From Formicarius rufipectus (taxonomy: Eukaryota > Chordata > Aves > Passeriformes > Formicariidae), in the NCBI GenBank assembly GCA_013399695.1, contig VXAU01003506.1, forward strand, positions 208,660 through 272,659: a stretch of DNA of 64,000 bases, read 5' to 3'. Below are positions 1-13,400 of the stretch, in pieces. The first letter of the stretch is position 1. Each line of letters begins with the position of its first letter. A program made the translations under genes and the position numbers. The notes under the pieces are model-generated. The model saw only the letters and a program-made list of their open reading frames with translations. It made no database searches and was not told the origin of the DNA.

Positions 1-879
1 TTTATTTCTTTTTTTTTTTTTTTATTTCTACATTTTGCTTTTTTATTTTATGACACTTGTCAGACTTGAATCATTCACAGCAGATGGCTCCATGAATACT
101 GGATATTTCCATAAATAATGACAGATTTCCCTGCAGTCTCCCCACCCTCTTTCACTCCACATGCCCAAATCTTTTGTGTGCTATCTACAAATACACATTC
201 AAATTCTGGTCAGCAAACAAGTCTATCTAGTATCATTGTCATTCCTGCAAGCCCAATAGAATCAGTTAAACAATGAACTCATCATCCCATCTGATTCAAG
301 AGCACTTTTTTTCCAAGAAATTCTGGGATAGAAGGGAAAATCTGCTAGGCATTTAATGGAATCTAATACTTCCATGGGTAACAGTAGAGGACCACTGCAA
401 AAAAACATACTAATGCTCTGCAACAGTGGAAAGACAGATTTCCTACATGTTGATTTTTAGCTCAGTAGTGGCAAGGCAATGTGTTCAGGTCCTCTGAACA
501 CCTGGGTCACCAAGGAAGCTCCAAGCCTTATAGCAAGTATGGAATTGGCCTTGAATTTAGCTACAGAAACTCTGTCTGAACAGGAAGAATTCGTAACAAA
601 AAAGGATCCTCAAGAGCCAAAAGTACCACAAAAATCCTTCATGCTGGGGCATAGTATTTCTATTTGATATACCTACGATAAATGATGTGTGATGTTACCA
701 ACTTAGACAGATAAAAGCAAGGCAGCTTTTTATTCAGGACATCAAGAGGAAAATATGAAAAGATTCTTATCAGAGCAATAATTTATGGTTAACTTATTGC
801 TTCAAATGCTCATAATCTGCCATCTATATACATTTCTATCAAATGACCCTGTAAATAATTAATAGATCTAATTCTGTCA
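1..879. other. Unique non-coding DNA with a 5' T-run
   Basis: The window opens with a T-rich run (about 1-23). The rest is unique AT-rich sequence. A 62-codon + frame at 479-667 has a glutamate/lysine-rich middle but no splice context or recognisable motif, so I treat it as chance. I see nothing else here. Confidence 0.7.
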
Positions 880-1020
880 GTGTTGCCAGGGCAGGTTTCC
901 CTGTAGAAGGTTAATGCTATGATTTAATTCTTTATTTATGTGATTAGCAGCCCCAATCAGACTGTTTTAATGAGGTCATAGGCAGCGGATCATCACAGCT
1001 GATTGGCCTGGCAGGAACCC
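880..1020. promoter_or_regulatory. Candidate regulatory block with two opposed CCAAT-type boxes
   Basis: The block holds a CCAATCA box near 953 and an inverted GATTGG box near 1001. Between and around them lie ATTTATG and GATTAG elements and a GGTCA nuclear-receptor-like half site. No repeat explains it. The motifs are visible in the sequence; regulatory function is inference only. Confidence 0.2.
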
Positions 1021-4000
1021 TTCAGCACTCTGTGTCTGAATGACTCTGCTGCATTGCCCAGGTGCCCACTGAAAACTGCCAACAGGTATTAGGGAGCGGA
1101 GCTGTGTTCCTAGCCAGGCACCAAACGCTATTTAACCCTTTCCAGGTAGTAGTACTACCAGGACATACTGGGACAGATACAACATGGAAACATAGGAACA
1201 ATGTATTGCTGAAGTACGTCACCCCCAAGGTTCATTATGTAATTTTCTTCTTTTGGGGTGTCCAGAAAAGGAAAGACAAGCATATCACTATAGGAGAACT
1301 CAGGATAATTTGTTACTACAGCAATGCCTTAGGCTCATCTGTAATAGTTATTGTTTGGATTCAATCCAAATGATGATATTCCCCACGTGAAAGGAGTACC
1401 TAGCAGTAGTTATATTCTTCATGCTCAACACAGGGAAGGAACTGATAGAAGTGTGACATTTTAAGATCTCAAATAGCTGCGTTTCTACGTACTCAAAAAA
1501 TTTAAGCACACAAAGAAAGCAGAACTAGTGTGCCTTTCTTTCATTTTCTTGCTCTTTTTTTCCCTATCTTTTTAGCAACACACTCCAGCTCTCTCTAGAA
1601 CTCTCTTCAGGCTGCTTAAGGTATTAATGGCCAAATGCCAATATTCATTTTCATAAGGACACTCAAGACCAGAGCATTCACCTCACATTCTAACCTCTCA
1701 CCTAGCTGGTATCCTCAGTCCTTGGAAGAAGGGTTATTGACAGCACTCTGCTGTCAACCACTCTGATTTTAACAGGTTAGCTGTAATAAGGGAGCACTGG
1801 AAAAGAGAGGCCTGCCTGAGTAGGAAATGGTGAGATATCTGTACTTCATTGTTCACAATCTCCGTTCCAGCTGGTTAAGAAGGGCAGGAGAAACAACTCA
1901 GATGTGTCTTTTCCTTTTTCTGCTTCCCCTATTCCTCTTTTGTCAAAGGTGTCTTTCTACCCCTTTACCAACCAGACTTTTTGTTCTGTTTTGTTTTCTG
2001 CAGGGTTGGGTTTTGGTGTGGTGGAGGTTTTTTTTTGGTTTTGTGAGTTTTTTTAATTATTGAATCTTGTTTCCCCAGCCAAACTGCTTTCAGCTCCTGT
2101 TCTGTTTATTATACTTGGCACAGAAAGAGATGAAAAGGAATGAATCTTGGAAGAGAAACCAAAGCCTGCAATAAGCTGTGTTCTGAATTACCCTGTAGCA
2201 TGCTGAATGGGAACAAGAAGACTTGCCATGCTGATACATACAGATGAAATTTGGGTTTGCCATGTATGGTGGTGATAAATGAAAGCCTTTCACTGCATCT
2301 CTCACAGACTGCCACTGTGCTATGCCCTTCATGAGCACTCCGTTGCTTATTGGCACAGGTATAAAAATGTCTTTTGGATGATAGAAAACTCAGGCAAGCT
2401 CTAGAGAAATCAAAGCAGATAAAAGGCTAGCAATATTTCTATCGCTAACTTAGGGACAGGGTTTTTCTGCCTAAAAAATTCCACTTTGGTAAGCTCCTGG
2501 TCACTAAAATGACAGTCAGAAAAATGAATTCAAGGTCACACAAAATTCAGTGCTCTCACAGAAATGCAGAAATTTCTTCTGCTTCTATGTGTTGGCTAAC
2601 ACCAGGTCTCCATCAGGATGAGCATTTCTCTGCCTCACTCACACACTGCTTTGCATTCCTGGGCTAAGTCCCACTGAAAGAAATGGAACCTCAGCGTGCA
2701 AGATAAAGTGCATGAATTTTGTCACTGAATGGGACCATCCCAACTGTTTGATTAGATTCCTGGGAGGCTACAGATGAAAATGTTCGGTCTTCTGATTTTC
2801 CATTCTCACTTAGGAATTTCTTTGCTATGCACAGTGGAAAAGTTCTGGTCTCCTGCAGCCAGAGACTCAACATCACAATCCCAGATTGTTTAAGCTATCA
2901 TTAAGGCTACAAGTTCAGCTGAGACACCAACTGAAGTGAGCTGAGACACTGCCATCCAAATCCCTCTATACAAACCCCAGCAGAGGGGCAGGGATGACAG
3001 CTGTAGTCACAGAGTATTTAAAGTGTCCCAGCAGGAGCAAGAATGCATATGGATCACTGTCCAATAATCTGGCTGCTAGGCTGAAAATAACCCCACCAGG
3101 AATCCTCTGTGTGCCACAGTCCAGTGATGTGGTTTTGATATAACTGAGCAGGACTGGGTGATGTAAAGCTCCCCTTTCTCTGCATAATTGCCCTCACCCT
3201 TATCCTGACAGAGAATATTAGCCACTTGCTTCACTATGTTATTGCTTTCCATCATGTTAAAAGTAACTACAGGGGTAACAGCAGTATTTTCCCTCAATAG
3301 GCAAATAAAAGAGAGGAAAATGCTGGGCCTACCAGCACTGCCTACTCAGGCTGCAGATTATTGCAGGGCTCCAGAGAACATCTGTAGAGAGTTTTCCTAA
3401 AGACCCCACTGAAGTGATGTCACATATAGAGCAACGTTCTTGTTATTCTCATGCAGCAGCAAACAGCTGCAGGGGACCCAGGGGATTGGGAGGGAGAGAG
3501 CAGAGCATCCAGGCAGCCTCTCATACATCTTCACCTGCAGCAGCTCCAGCAGTGGGCAGCAAGCCAATCTACACCCGCAGAGGGGAGGCAAATGCTACCC
3601 TTTCCATTTGTGCTGGGTGGCTTTTGGAGTTTGGTTTACTTTCCTGTTTTTTAAAGGAAGTGTTTATCTTCTGTCAATTTTCTATTTGTTTTCTCTGCAA
3701 ACTAAACCTGTTCTGAAGATCTCTTACTCCCACAGATCTCCTTTGACATTTAGCTAGGGAAAGAGTGAATCCAGAAAGCAGAAACTGATGAGAATTCCTT
3801 TTCTCATATCTGCCACTAATCCAGATCCCTCAAGCATTTCAAAGCATTTCTCGCAAAGTGCTGTTCTTTCTCAGGCATCTTTTAACATCTGGTTTTATCC
3901 CTTCAAGTTACCCCACTTCTATTTCACATCCTGGTTCTCTTAAAAACATGTTCTAATATCTGGGGAGCTTCAAATGACAATTATTTACAGTTCTGGGTCT

Positions 4001-6461
4001 TATTTTTCAGTAAGGTACTCACTTCTGTGCCTGTCTTCAGACTGGGAGACACATCAATGCAGTGCAAGACAGTTTAGAGATCAAAGCAAGCACAACTCCT
4101 GGATCTGTGCCCAGGCTAACCTGAGAAAGAGGGTAGGAAAGCTGCTCTATCCACATGTTGACTCCTCCAGTGACACCCAACTGATTAGTAAATCATGATT
4201 TTAATCTCAAAATCCTGGCTGGCTCTTTGCCACTGCGATATTTATTGATGCTCCCACTCATTCTGTTATTATTCTGTTATTATGATAGCTTCTATGAATG
4301 CAATTACTGTAGATCATCATGTTTACTACTGTGGAGCTCAGAGACTCTTTCAGGAAACAGTTTCAAAAAATTGTGTTACACTGGTCCTTGTCCTCTGGTA
4401 CTAGAACACAAGCTAGGGGATGATACAGTTGCCACTTGACCTACTCTGACAGGATAGGAATTCCTCTGTGGGAGCTTCCCCATGTTCCTCCACTGCAAAA
4501 TCACAAAACTTTTTATTTTCCTGAAGACTCCTTCTGCATACTTATTCTTTACGGAACCTACAGACTCCTGCAAGCTTTCTGCTTCATGTGTTTGACACAG
4601 GACTTATCAGGTTGGGGTTTTTTTGGTGTTTGCTTGGGGTTTTTTTGTGACTTCTGTAAGTTTCTACAAGTCTTCTGGCCTTCCTTACTGCATTTTCTCC
4701 TACAGTGTGCCTGGGTTTATGAGCCTTTCTATTTTTCTCACTTGTCAGGCCCCATCTAGTTGAAGGATGCCCTCTTGCTTTTAGTAATATGTTTTACCTG
4801 CTATTTAGCAATCTCAGCTTTCTTAGCCTTTGGGTTTTTTTTTCTCAAGGTGATTTTTTTTTTTTTTGATAAATGGGATGGATTTGCTCTGGGATTCCAT
4901 GATTTTGTCTTTAAATAGTCTTTGTATTACTTGCTATGATTTAACTCTTTTAGCTACTTCTAACTTCTTTCTTTGAAATTAAGTATGACAGCAGTGGATG
5001 CTTTGGCTTTTGTTGCTTCTGCAAGTGTTCTGAATCTAAATGCACTGTGAACCCACACAGAAGGATGGGCCTTTGACAAAAATATTGTGAGCCACATGCA
5101 GTCCAGTGGCAGGAGTTGCTTCCACTCTTGTGGCATCCTTGACAGCCCTCCATGAAGCAGTCACCAACGTTGTCTCAAAAAGCAGACACACAATTGTCCC
5201 CTGACATTTAGTCAAGCTACAAAGGGGTCAGAGAAATTGTCCAAATTTAATGTGTTTGCTGCCCTCAAAAGCAGTATGTTTCTTCTCAGAATGTCACCAT
5301 CACCCGCATCATCCTGGTCAGTCAATGGATAATTTAGTTCTAATGTAACACTTTTCCTATTAAGGCCTAGAACTTATATGTGAGTTGCTGACATGACTAG
5401 TTTAGTGATCTGATTTGATTCCAAGCCTTCATTAACACAAAGCACCACTCCACCACGAGTACTTGACTATGTCTTTCATGTACACTGTATTCCTCAGTCT
5501 TACAGTGCTCTTTGACCCTCCCTCTTCCCAATTTGAAGCTTGCAAAGGCTGGTATGTCAAGACTGTGGCTTAAAGCTATTTCACAGGTATCTATACAGAA
5601 CCACATGATCTACTGTTCTTGTTTCCTGCTTCTCTGCAAATGACTTAAATAACACACTTAGCACCAACATTTGATTACCTGTCTTGATTGATTTCTGCCC
5701 TGACCTTCACTTTACATGGAATTGTTATGATTTCACCTCTTAGAGAATGTATCATCTCAGAGCATATGTAGTTTCTAAAGGGAACTGGTTTAGACTTAAA
5801 TCATTAGCTTACTGAGATGTTTTCCTGTGTCCTCTAGGCTCAGTCCAGTTTTGACAAAGTTCATGTGGTAATTCCTGAGGACATCAGAGATAGCTGCATC
5901 TTGTCCTGCATGCGTTGCTTGTACAAATCACTTTTTAAAAATCTTCCCTCATCTCCTCTTTAAATAGGGAAGGGGCAAAGAGCAACGCTCTTGCCAGATG
6001 GCTTTGTTCTTATCAAAGACCATTACATAAGCTTATATTCTCATGCACCCACTGACAATAAACTTGTATCACACAGTCAGATCTAAAAGAGCACTATGAA
6101 GTGACATTTAGGCTGTGAAGCCTTAATTCAGGCACCACAATGATTAGAGTGTTTTAATATCATAATAACTGATAAATAGAGTATGTGTCAGACATTTCAT
6201 TCCCTTTTAATCAAAACTCCCAGTCTGCTAAATTAATCACCCCCTTGGGGTACAGGAGCAGATTTCCAATTTAGTCATAGAGCATCATTAATAATGAAAA
6301 GTTCTGGAGGCAAATTCTTCTATTCATGTTCCTTTGTATGATCCAGCAGATTTAAAGAGACAAGACAGAGAAGGTAGAAGACATCAACACCTTACAACAA
6401 TCCAAATAAACAAACATAATTTTTGATGTCAATCTTGTAATGACTTTCCTCCTTCAATATT
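1021..6461. other. Unique non-coding DNA
   Basis: No gene is visible. Frames of 60-107 codons occur on both strands and in overlapping frames, as expected by chance at this base composition. T/G-rich runs lie at 2010-2060, 4611-4648 and 4837-4868. There are two short exact palindromes (1142-1162, 1354-1370) and a short tandem of ATTCTGTTATT at about 4260-4282. No transposon end, tRNA or splice-bounded frame was recognised. Confidence 0.6.
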
Positions 6462-6510
6462 AAAACAAACAAACAAAACAAACACAACTAAAAACAAAAC
6501 AAAAAATCCA
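6462..6510 (+). repeat. AAAC-type simple repeat
   Basis: About 50 bases consist almost only of A and C, with AAAC and AAAAC units. It is one of several A/C-only tracts on the + strand of this window. Confidence 0.85.
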
Positions 6511-8165
6511 ACCAGAAAGCCAGCCAGAAGTTTTGTTTTTTTTTTTATCCAAAAGGTATTACCAAAATCAAAGTTAAAATACATGAGATATTTAGAGAAA
6601 TGCTACATTTTTAACACCTCCTCTACTGTGGCACTGTAAATTTGGTCTCTTAAAATTGACTAATTTCAGAATAAAGGAGTTTCAGAACAAGCATTCTTTA
6701 TCTGCTATGTCTTGATTTTTATCACCTAAAGACATGTTTTCTTCTCTTTTGCCTAATAATCAAGAAATTTATGCACTGAGAAAAAATTTCAGCCCCACCC
6801 ACTACTGGATGTGCTTAATTTTCTGTTCCAGTGTTGTCTAATTACATATAAAAATTTTTGATACATTGGATGATAATGGTATCTAGGGGGGAATAAATGG
6901 CACTGCTGTACTGAGCTAATGGCAACACTAATTTTGTTGGGTTTTAGGGAAGCATTTTCCTTTGCCATACGTACTTTCATGGTCTAATCCATGAAGAATG
7001 GCAGGTTGACTCTGAGCCAGTGACACCTTCTCAGGGCACTGGTAAAGCTACATTTTGAAGTGTCCAGTAATTTCTTCCTGTCTCACATTATATGCAGCAG
7101 TGGCACAAGTACTTGGGAGTAAGTTCATGTAGCCATCCTTTGCCATTCCCATAGTGCTATACCTTTATCTTTCAGCACTTCTGCCAGAATCAACATAAGG
7201 AGAGCAAAGCTTCAGGTAGCCACCAGCTGCCCTGGATTTACAAGCTGACAGTTTCCAAACACCTTGTTGTTTTCAGCATATATTGGGCTGTCAACATATA
7301 GCACTAGCAGGCATTAGCATATTCACCATGCTTGTGTTTGGGTGTCGACCAAAGCAAACACATTGCTGATTCAATCAGACACAGCTACAATTGTTAACAC
7401 AGCAAGTATCTCCACATACCTATATTTGTATCTTAGTTGCCTGTGTTCAGAGATCATCTAATTTTGATACATTGCTTGACTTTAAGCTCCATGAGTAGCA
7501 GGCAGGCCATGCTATGCAAGCAGGGGAGCTCTAGCTACAGGAATAAATTGGTGATTAGAAGATTTCTTTCTGTTCCTGGGGCTTGGAGGAGTCTCTCTAG
7601 GTGCGTGAAGCTTTCAAATAAAACCCATCTGCAAATTACTCTGGTGTGCTGACAGTGACACAACTCCTGTCCCTCCTTTACTGGGAGACCCATAGAAGTC
7701 CAAGGCTAGAGACTGTTGCTGAACCAACAAACAGGAAGGATTTACTGCTGACAGTAACATCTGACCTCATCAAACTCCACTCTGGGCCATTTATCACTCC
7801 TCTGTAGGAAAGCAAAAGCATTAGGATTGGGGAGGGATCAGGGGAAACAGAAGGAAGGGAAAGAGAATCACAGTCACTTTAGCTCCACTAAAAGACATAG
7901 AAAAAACCACAAGCAATACAGACAAGTGCCTAAATGCCCCTGAAAACCAGTGACTCAGGAAAAAAAACCCCAGGCATTAAGTGAAATGGATTTTAAAAAA
8001 TTGCTGAAGTTTATAAAATAGCTGAGTAAGCATTTGTCTTTAAAGCTACACAGCAAGGAAGCAGGATCTGCTCAGGACAAAAAGTGCGAACACCTGCCAT
8101 AAGCAGGCAACAGCATGAGAAAGAGATGGTCAAAAAGCCTTTGTGTTGAGTGTCAGTCACAGATA
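6511..8165. other. Unique non-coding DNA
   Basis: This is AT-rich unique sequence. The longest frame is 71 codons (7437-7652, +) and has no recognisable domain. A T-run follows at 6533-6546. I see no other structure. Confidence 0.6.
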
Positions 8166-8214
8166 AGTTGACTGTGATCCTTGTGGGTCCCTTCCAACTC
8201 AGCATATTCTGTGA
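8166..8214 (+). mobile_element. CR1 LINE 3' tail fragment
   Basis: The bases GATCCTTGTGGGTCCCTTCC followed by AACTCAGcATATTCTGTGA match the 3' terminal part of avian CR1 retroposons, which end in copies of ATTCTATG. Only about 45 bases are recognisable. CR1 copies are usually severely 5'-truncated, so a tail-only copy is normal. Orientation is + because the terminal ATTCTGTGA is on the right. Confidence 0.8.
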
Positions 8215-9660
8215 CTAATGTGCTTTTGTCCTGGGGGACAGAACAGGCAGAGCCTTGCAACTGGACTCAGTAGAGGAAAGCTTGTCTGTGCCTTGGCTCA
8301 GTCTCAGTGACAACCCAATGACAACTCAGTAGAGACACTAGTGAGGAGATATCTTCAACTATGGTGTTTCAGCAACTGAACTGCTAGCAAATAACACATT
8401 CAGACAACATATATGCAAGCAGGGTGGCTCTAGGTGGGCAGAAAAGAACTGTGTGCCTGCACTAGACAGACTGGTGAAAGAAAATTTGCAAGGGAAAACT
8501 AGTGGGACAGTTGGACTTTGTCCTACAAGAGGCATAGAACAAAGATCTTGAAGCCACAGCTCAGAGGAAGTCAATCAGGCTGATCACCTGAGCCTTTTAT
8601 TGAAGTGTTGTCCCAGGGGAGTATACCCTAACCTTTTCCCCATAAGTGATGACCACACCTTTACTTCTTCTTTGCTTTGTATTCTTGAAAAGCATACACA
8701 AAGAAAGCTAATGAAAGGTTCATTAAGGGCAAGAGCAGAAAGATCTCTGTGTACAGGGAGTAATGAAGGAAAACAAAGACTTAATTTTAAAAAGAAAAAA
8801 AAAAATCTTTTTTTTTCAGTCTCTCTTTCCAAATTTCAAGGCCTCCCAGTGATACATTTATAGAGGTGCCTAAGAAGAACGGCACTCCAGTCCTCTACTG
8901 GTTTCTAAAAATCTCATCTTTATGTTTTGTCAGAAGAATCTGAACCTGAAGTGCACCTTCATTTTGCCTGAAGGCAACTGCTGAGAAAAGGCTTGCAGGA
9001 GTACTTACCAGCCCTCTGAACCACATGTACTGGCTTAATTGAGACAGCTGGGACTCCAGTGGCCATTTATATTATCAGAAAACAGAGCTGTTCTGCATCA
9101 TAGCCACCCTGTTCTCTTCACTGCATCAATTTCTTGTCAACCAATGTCGAACGTTAAGGTACAAACCACCTGGCATTAACAGTAAAATCACAAATTCTCA
9201 ATGTATCCCAAAGGGATGAGGTTGGACAACAAAATTCCTGTTTCACAGCTGATCCACTCAGTGCCATACATAAAGTAAGACCAACGCAATACTGACATAA
9301 CACAGCAAATTCACGTGTGGCAGTCATTGGCAGGAAGGATGCAAAGATTATGGTTTAAGAGATGCAGCATGGAAATGGAAAGCAGTGTAAAAGTAAGGCA
9401 AATATAAGCAATCAAGAAAAAAGGATATTAAAAAAACCACAAGAAGTTATTGGTTAGGAGAGAAGCATAAGTTATGTAAGCATAGTAATTATGTCTCAAA
9501 GAGAATTTCAACATCTGCAGAAGGAAATCTGTAACACAAGCCCAAGGATGAAGGATTGCACTCAAACTTCCAGATATCTCTTTTACTGTCTGAAATGTTA
9601 CATTTCTAGCAGCTGTGATTTAAAATCTTATTTTATCTTAATAAGGTATAACATGTATGG
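8215..9660. other. Unique non-coding DNA
   Basis: Unique sequence with an A-run and T-run pair at about 8790-8817, which creates shadow frames on both strands (8584-8863). On the minus strand, CAGCCCTCTG at about 9011 reads as a good splice donor (GGGCTG then GTAAGT) behind a short ATG-started frame; this is discussed under rejected items. No gene recognised. Confidence 0.55.
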
Positions 9661-9725
9661 CTAGACTTCGCGAACGAAGATTTGCGAGGGTTTTTACCCA
9701 CGCAAAGTGGGTGAATCCCTCAAGC
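9661..9725. other. CpG-rich double-hairpin element, unidentified
   Basis: This short block differs sharply from the CpG-poor DNA around it, with five CpGs within 45 bases. Positions 9666-9679 form a perfect stem CTTCG/CGAAG around a CGAA tetraloop, and contain the palindrome TTCGCGAA. Positions 9686-9721 form a second hairpin. GAGGG pairs with CCCTC, ACCCAC pairs with GTGGGT around loop GCAAA, and the T-rich side between them can partly pair with GAAT. On the + strand an ATG at 9658 opens a short 31-codon frame rich in Arg, too short to call. It could be a structured RNA, a fragment of an old transposon or retrocopy, or a conserved regulatory palindrome. I do not recognise the family. Confidence 0.5.
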
Positions 9726-10322
9726 CTGTGCAGTGGATTTTTTAGGTGAGGCACAGATGGAGCATTAAGGCATTGAAGCTATTTCTACTGACTTTCTGCA
9801 CAAAAAACCTGACACATTTCTATTATCTGTTACTTCTCCATAACTTAAAAAACACAGTTGACTTAAGCTTTGGCTACTCATATTCACCAAACTACTACTT
9901 ATGATTTTTTTTTCTATTTGGTCACTGGCCTAAAACACCCAATGCTTTTCAGTAGGTTCCTTAAAATAAAAGATCATTTAAGAATGAAAACAGATTTGAT
10001 TTTCTTTCAGGAAAGTTTGAGTATGAAAAGCAAATATACTTTTAAGAAAACCATTCCTAAAACTGAAAGCTTCAATTAGCAACAGCAGTTTAAGAGATGT
10101 GATTTGTATTTCTCATATGTTGATTCTCCCCCATGGATCTGGTGAGTCCATGTCCTCAATGACATAGCACAACCCTGTCTCTGAGGGAGAAAAAAACATT
10201 GCAATGAAGGGTCTGAGGAGAGCGCAGCACAGCAAGCACAGCCTAGCTTCTTGAGGTCAATTTAGATGATAAAGGATGACACTGAGACTTCAGAGTTACA
10301 GCTTCCAGAAAGCAACATCATT
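9726..10322. other. Unique non-coding DNA
   Basis: AT-rich sequence without a recognisable feature. A GGTGAGT donor-like site at about 10140 has no acceptor-bounded frame in front of it. Confidence 0.55.
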
Positions 10323-10434
10323 AAAAAAAGTACACCCCTCCCAACCAAAGCAACCAAACAAACTAAAAATCCCAAACAACAAAAAACCCCAGATGAAACC
10401 AACCAAACAAAAAAAAACACACACAAAACCGCCC
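10323..10434 (+). repeat. A/C-rich low-complexity tract
   Basis: About 110 bases are made almost only of A and C (AACC, CAAA, CCCC units). Read on the minus strand, this tract encodes the Phe/Val/Leu/Gly/Cys-rich end of a 160-codon frame (10262-10744), so that frame is inflated by low complexity and is not annotated as a gene. Confidence 0.8.
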
Positions 10435-13400
10435 CATGAAAATGTCTGAAAAAACCCTCACTCTTTCTCCAAAATATGTAATTTACTTTAAAGGAAAAAA
10501 GATATTTTCCATCAAAAGTCAAAGTCAGCACTGCCTGAATTTTCAGTAATCCTAGCACCAGACAAATTACAACATTCCTCACTACAGCTTTCCAACACAG
10601 TAATCCTACAAAGAACTGTGCAATCAGAATTTTAAGTGCCTTGGGAACTGAGTTAATACCAGATGGTATCCAGCTATATTCATCATTATAATTTCCTAAT
10701 ATTATATTAACATTTACTAGTTTAATCCTTGAATTATCTAGCATGACACTGCTAAAATGTATGTCCTGAACTCAGTATCATGCAGAGCAGTTTTCCCTCT
10801 CTCTCTTTGCCGGTCATTTCCTTCAAGCTTTTAATAATCTTGATCTTTTAATGCTTTATGACCTTATGAAAATGCAGACTTCCATGTATAATATTATTAT
10901 TTTGTTTTTTCAGTTGCAATCACAGAATTGGATCAATCAATAGGTGCTTCTGCCTTTTTGATAGATTTCAGGTTTTCAATAGTATCAAGATGAAAGCGTT
11001 ACTTTCTTTCAGATAAAGGTTTGTTTTCCTTTAGTCATACTATATGTTTTCAAACTTCTTTGGTGCACATTATCCTTAGAAGAGGTCTATCTTTTTTTCT
11101 TTCCTTTTTTCTTTATTTTTTTTTTTTTTTAACATTCAGCACAGTTTGGAAAGAAAAAACATTTTTATCTCCTACTCTTCCCACCTTGTGCCTCCAGTGT
11201 TTGAACATAGTCAGCTGAAAGCTTGAAGAGCTGACTTAATCCCTGCTCTTTCAAGAAATGAGTTCTTTTCCAAAGCAGAAAGGGAATCAGCTCACCAAGA
11301 ACCATTTTCTTAGCTTTCAAATTACTAGCAGAGAATTTTGAAAGTTAAACTGCTTCCTTTTCACTGTGATGTGAAAGAGTTTCTGAATAAACATTATCTG
11401 AGACACATGTTCATTTCAACTACAAGAGAGTATCCAATATCTGTAGTGTAAGGCATACCCATTTCCCCGTACGTACATGGTAAATTTTCTGTATAGTCTC
11501 TTCCAACAAAAGCTATTCCTTGTCACTAGCAAAGGAGCAAGACTTCGGATTTTCTTCTTGAAATTATGCTGTTTAAGAGAAGTTCCTCTGAACACACAAT
11601 ACTCGGTGCCCCCTCTTTGCTTTCCCACTTTATTTTCTCCATGCATTTGACTTTTAAAAAACAACCTACTCAGTCAGTGGAATTGTAATGAATGTATACA
11701 GCGCTGTCACTTATTCTTATTTGCATACCAAGACTGTGCAAATCTACCACCAACATGAGAAAGAACTTTGAAAGAACTGCTTAATATTGTGCTGCAAAAG
11801 TTGTTCAATTACAGCTCAGCAGAAGACTTGCTGTGGGAGCAAATGATCATGGGAGTAGATCATCATGGTTAATATCTGTTTACAGCACAGGTCTTAACTC
11901 TTCCACTGGTATTTTTGATTCTGCCCACTGCAAGAAGCCAGCTGGTCTTTGGATTTGATCCAGTCTAGTGTTCTGGGAGCCTGTGTATTTCAATAAACTA
12001 TGAGCCACTCCAGTTATCCCAGTTAAAGCATAACAGTATTTGCATTTTCATGACAAACACCATTGTTCCTCCTTTTATTATCCTTCTGCCTTTTGCCTGT
12101 TTTCATTCCCAGCATGAAACTAAGAGGTGTGCAAGTTATACCACTGTGCGCAAGACTGGCACGTGAAGCAACAGGGGTCTCTGCCAGCATGATAACCAAT
12201 TGGTCAGATCCTTCACTGGGCTACATTGCTGTCCTGCTCAGGATGTCAGTTTACTTGGTGGATGATGTGACTCCATAATGCTTTCTCTAAAAGAAGATGC
12301 ATAATTTAGCCCCACAAAGATGATTTCAGGACTGGAGAATACTGCTGTGATCACTCAGTCTGATATTTTACAGAAAATTTCACTTGGTGACTCTTAGATC
12401 ATGGGAAAGCAATGCACAGAAGACAGTTTTGAAATCATGAAGCAGTTTCTTAAATATCAATTCTCAAAACCACCATTAATTAAAAAGAAAATTGACAAAA
12501 GAGCATGATATCAATTTTTTCTCTGAAATGACTTATCAATAATGCATTATTTGTTTTAAGAAAATGGATGCAAAAGTACACAGGTAAGTGGCTCCAGTAA
12601 TTTACTGTGCTTCCCTGTTGCAAGGCAGGCTAAATCCACTTTTTAAGATTTTTTTTTTTTTCCTGCAAGTAAGCATCTTTGCTATTGTGCCTACTATGCA
12701 CTAACTTGGGGAGTTTGTCTCAATCTCCCTTGACACAAGGAAGCAAGCAGCCTGCAGTATGTACACCTACATTTTAAGAAGAATTTTTCCGATTCTGTGT
12801 TGACGTTGCAAGATATAAATGGCAGCATTTTCAGCATGTCCATGCAACTTAAGAGACCAACTATCATTTTCAAACTTGAAATTGGTAAATATGTTATTAA
12901 AGATAAAAAGAATAAAATTGCAAGAGTGTCATCTTAGCTCAACATCCACTTGAAAGTGCAACAATATTTGGACATTCAATCAACTCCCCTGGAACCTACA
13001 GCCACAGCATGCCCCAAGGTCTATGAAAGTAAGATATCTATGAGCATCTAAACTGATAATAGCTCTAAAACCAGCATACTTTTTGACTTTAAAGTCCAAA
13101 ATTTCTTAGTAATTCCAGAAAAATATGCTCCAGAAACCACTGGAACACAGGATTTAAGACATTTCAGTCTGTAGCCTCATTGGCATGGATAACGCTGGCA
13201 ATTAGATATTATGTCATATCAATATTTTACTGCTCTTTTGCATGCAATATATTTTAGGTCCGATAAAATGACCGAAGAATTTATCAGAGCAAAAAGCATC
13301 ATTGTGAAGACAGACCATCTGTACTAATAGTGTACAAAGTTTGCATAGTCAATGTTTTTGACATCTTCAGTTTCACCGCCAAAAGATTTCTGGGATTGTT

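Noticed and set aside
9013..9066. Minus-strand ATG frame (MATGVPAVSIKPVHVVQRA) before a strong donor
   Set aside because: Nineteen codons, weak start context and no upstream promoter. Short runs like this occur by chance on both strands here.
10262..10744. 160-codon minus frame, the longest in the window
   Set aside because: Its C-terminal third is the Phe/Val/Leu/Gly translation of an A/C tract. There is no domain, and a frame this long is within chance for 64 kb.
12560..12590. Short ATG stretch ending in ACAG/GTAAGT
   Set aside because: About 20 bases of frame only. A donor match alone is not evidence of an exon.
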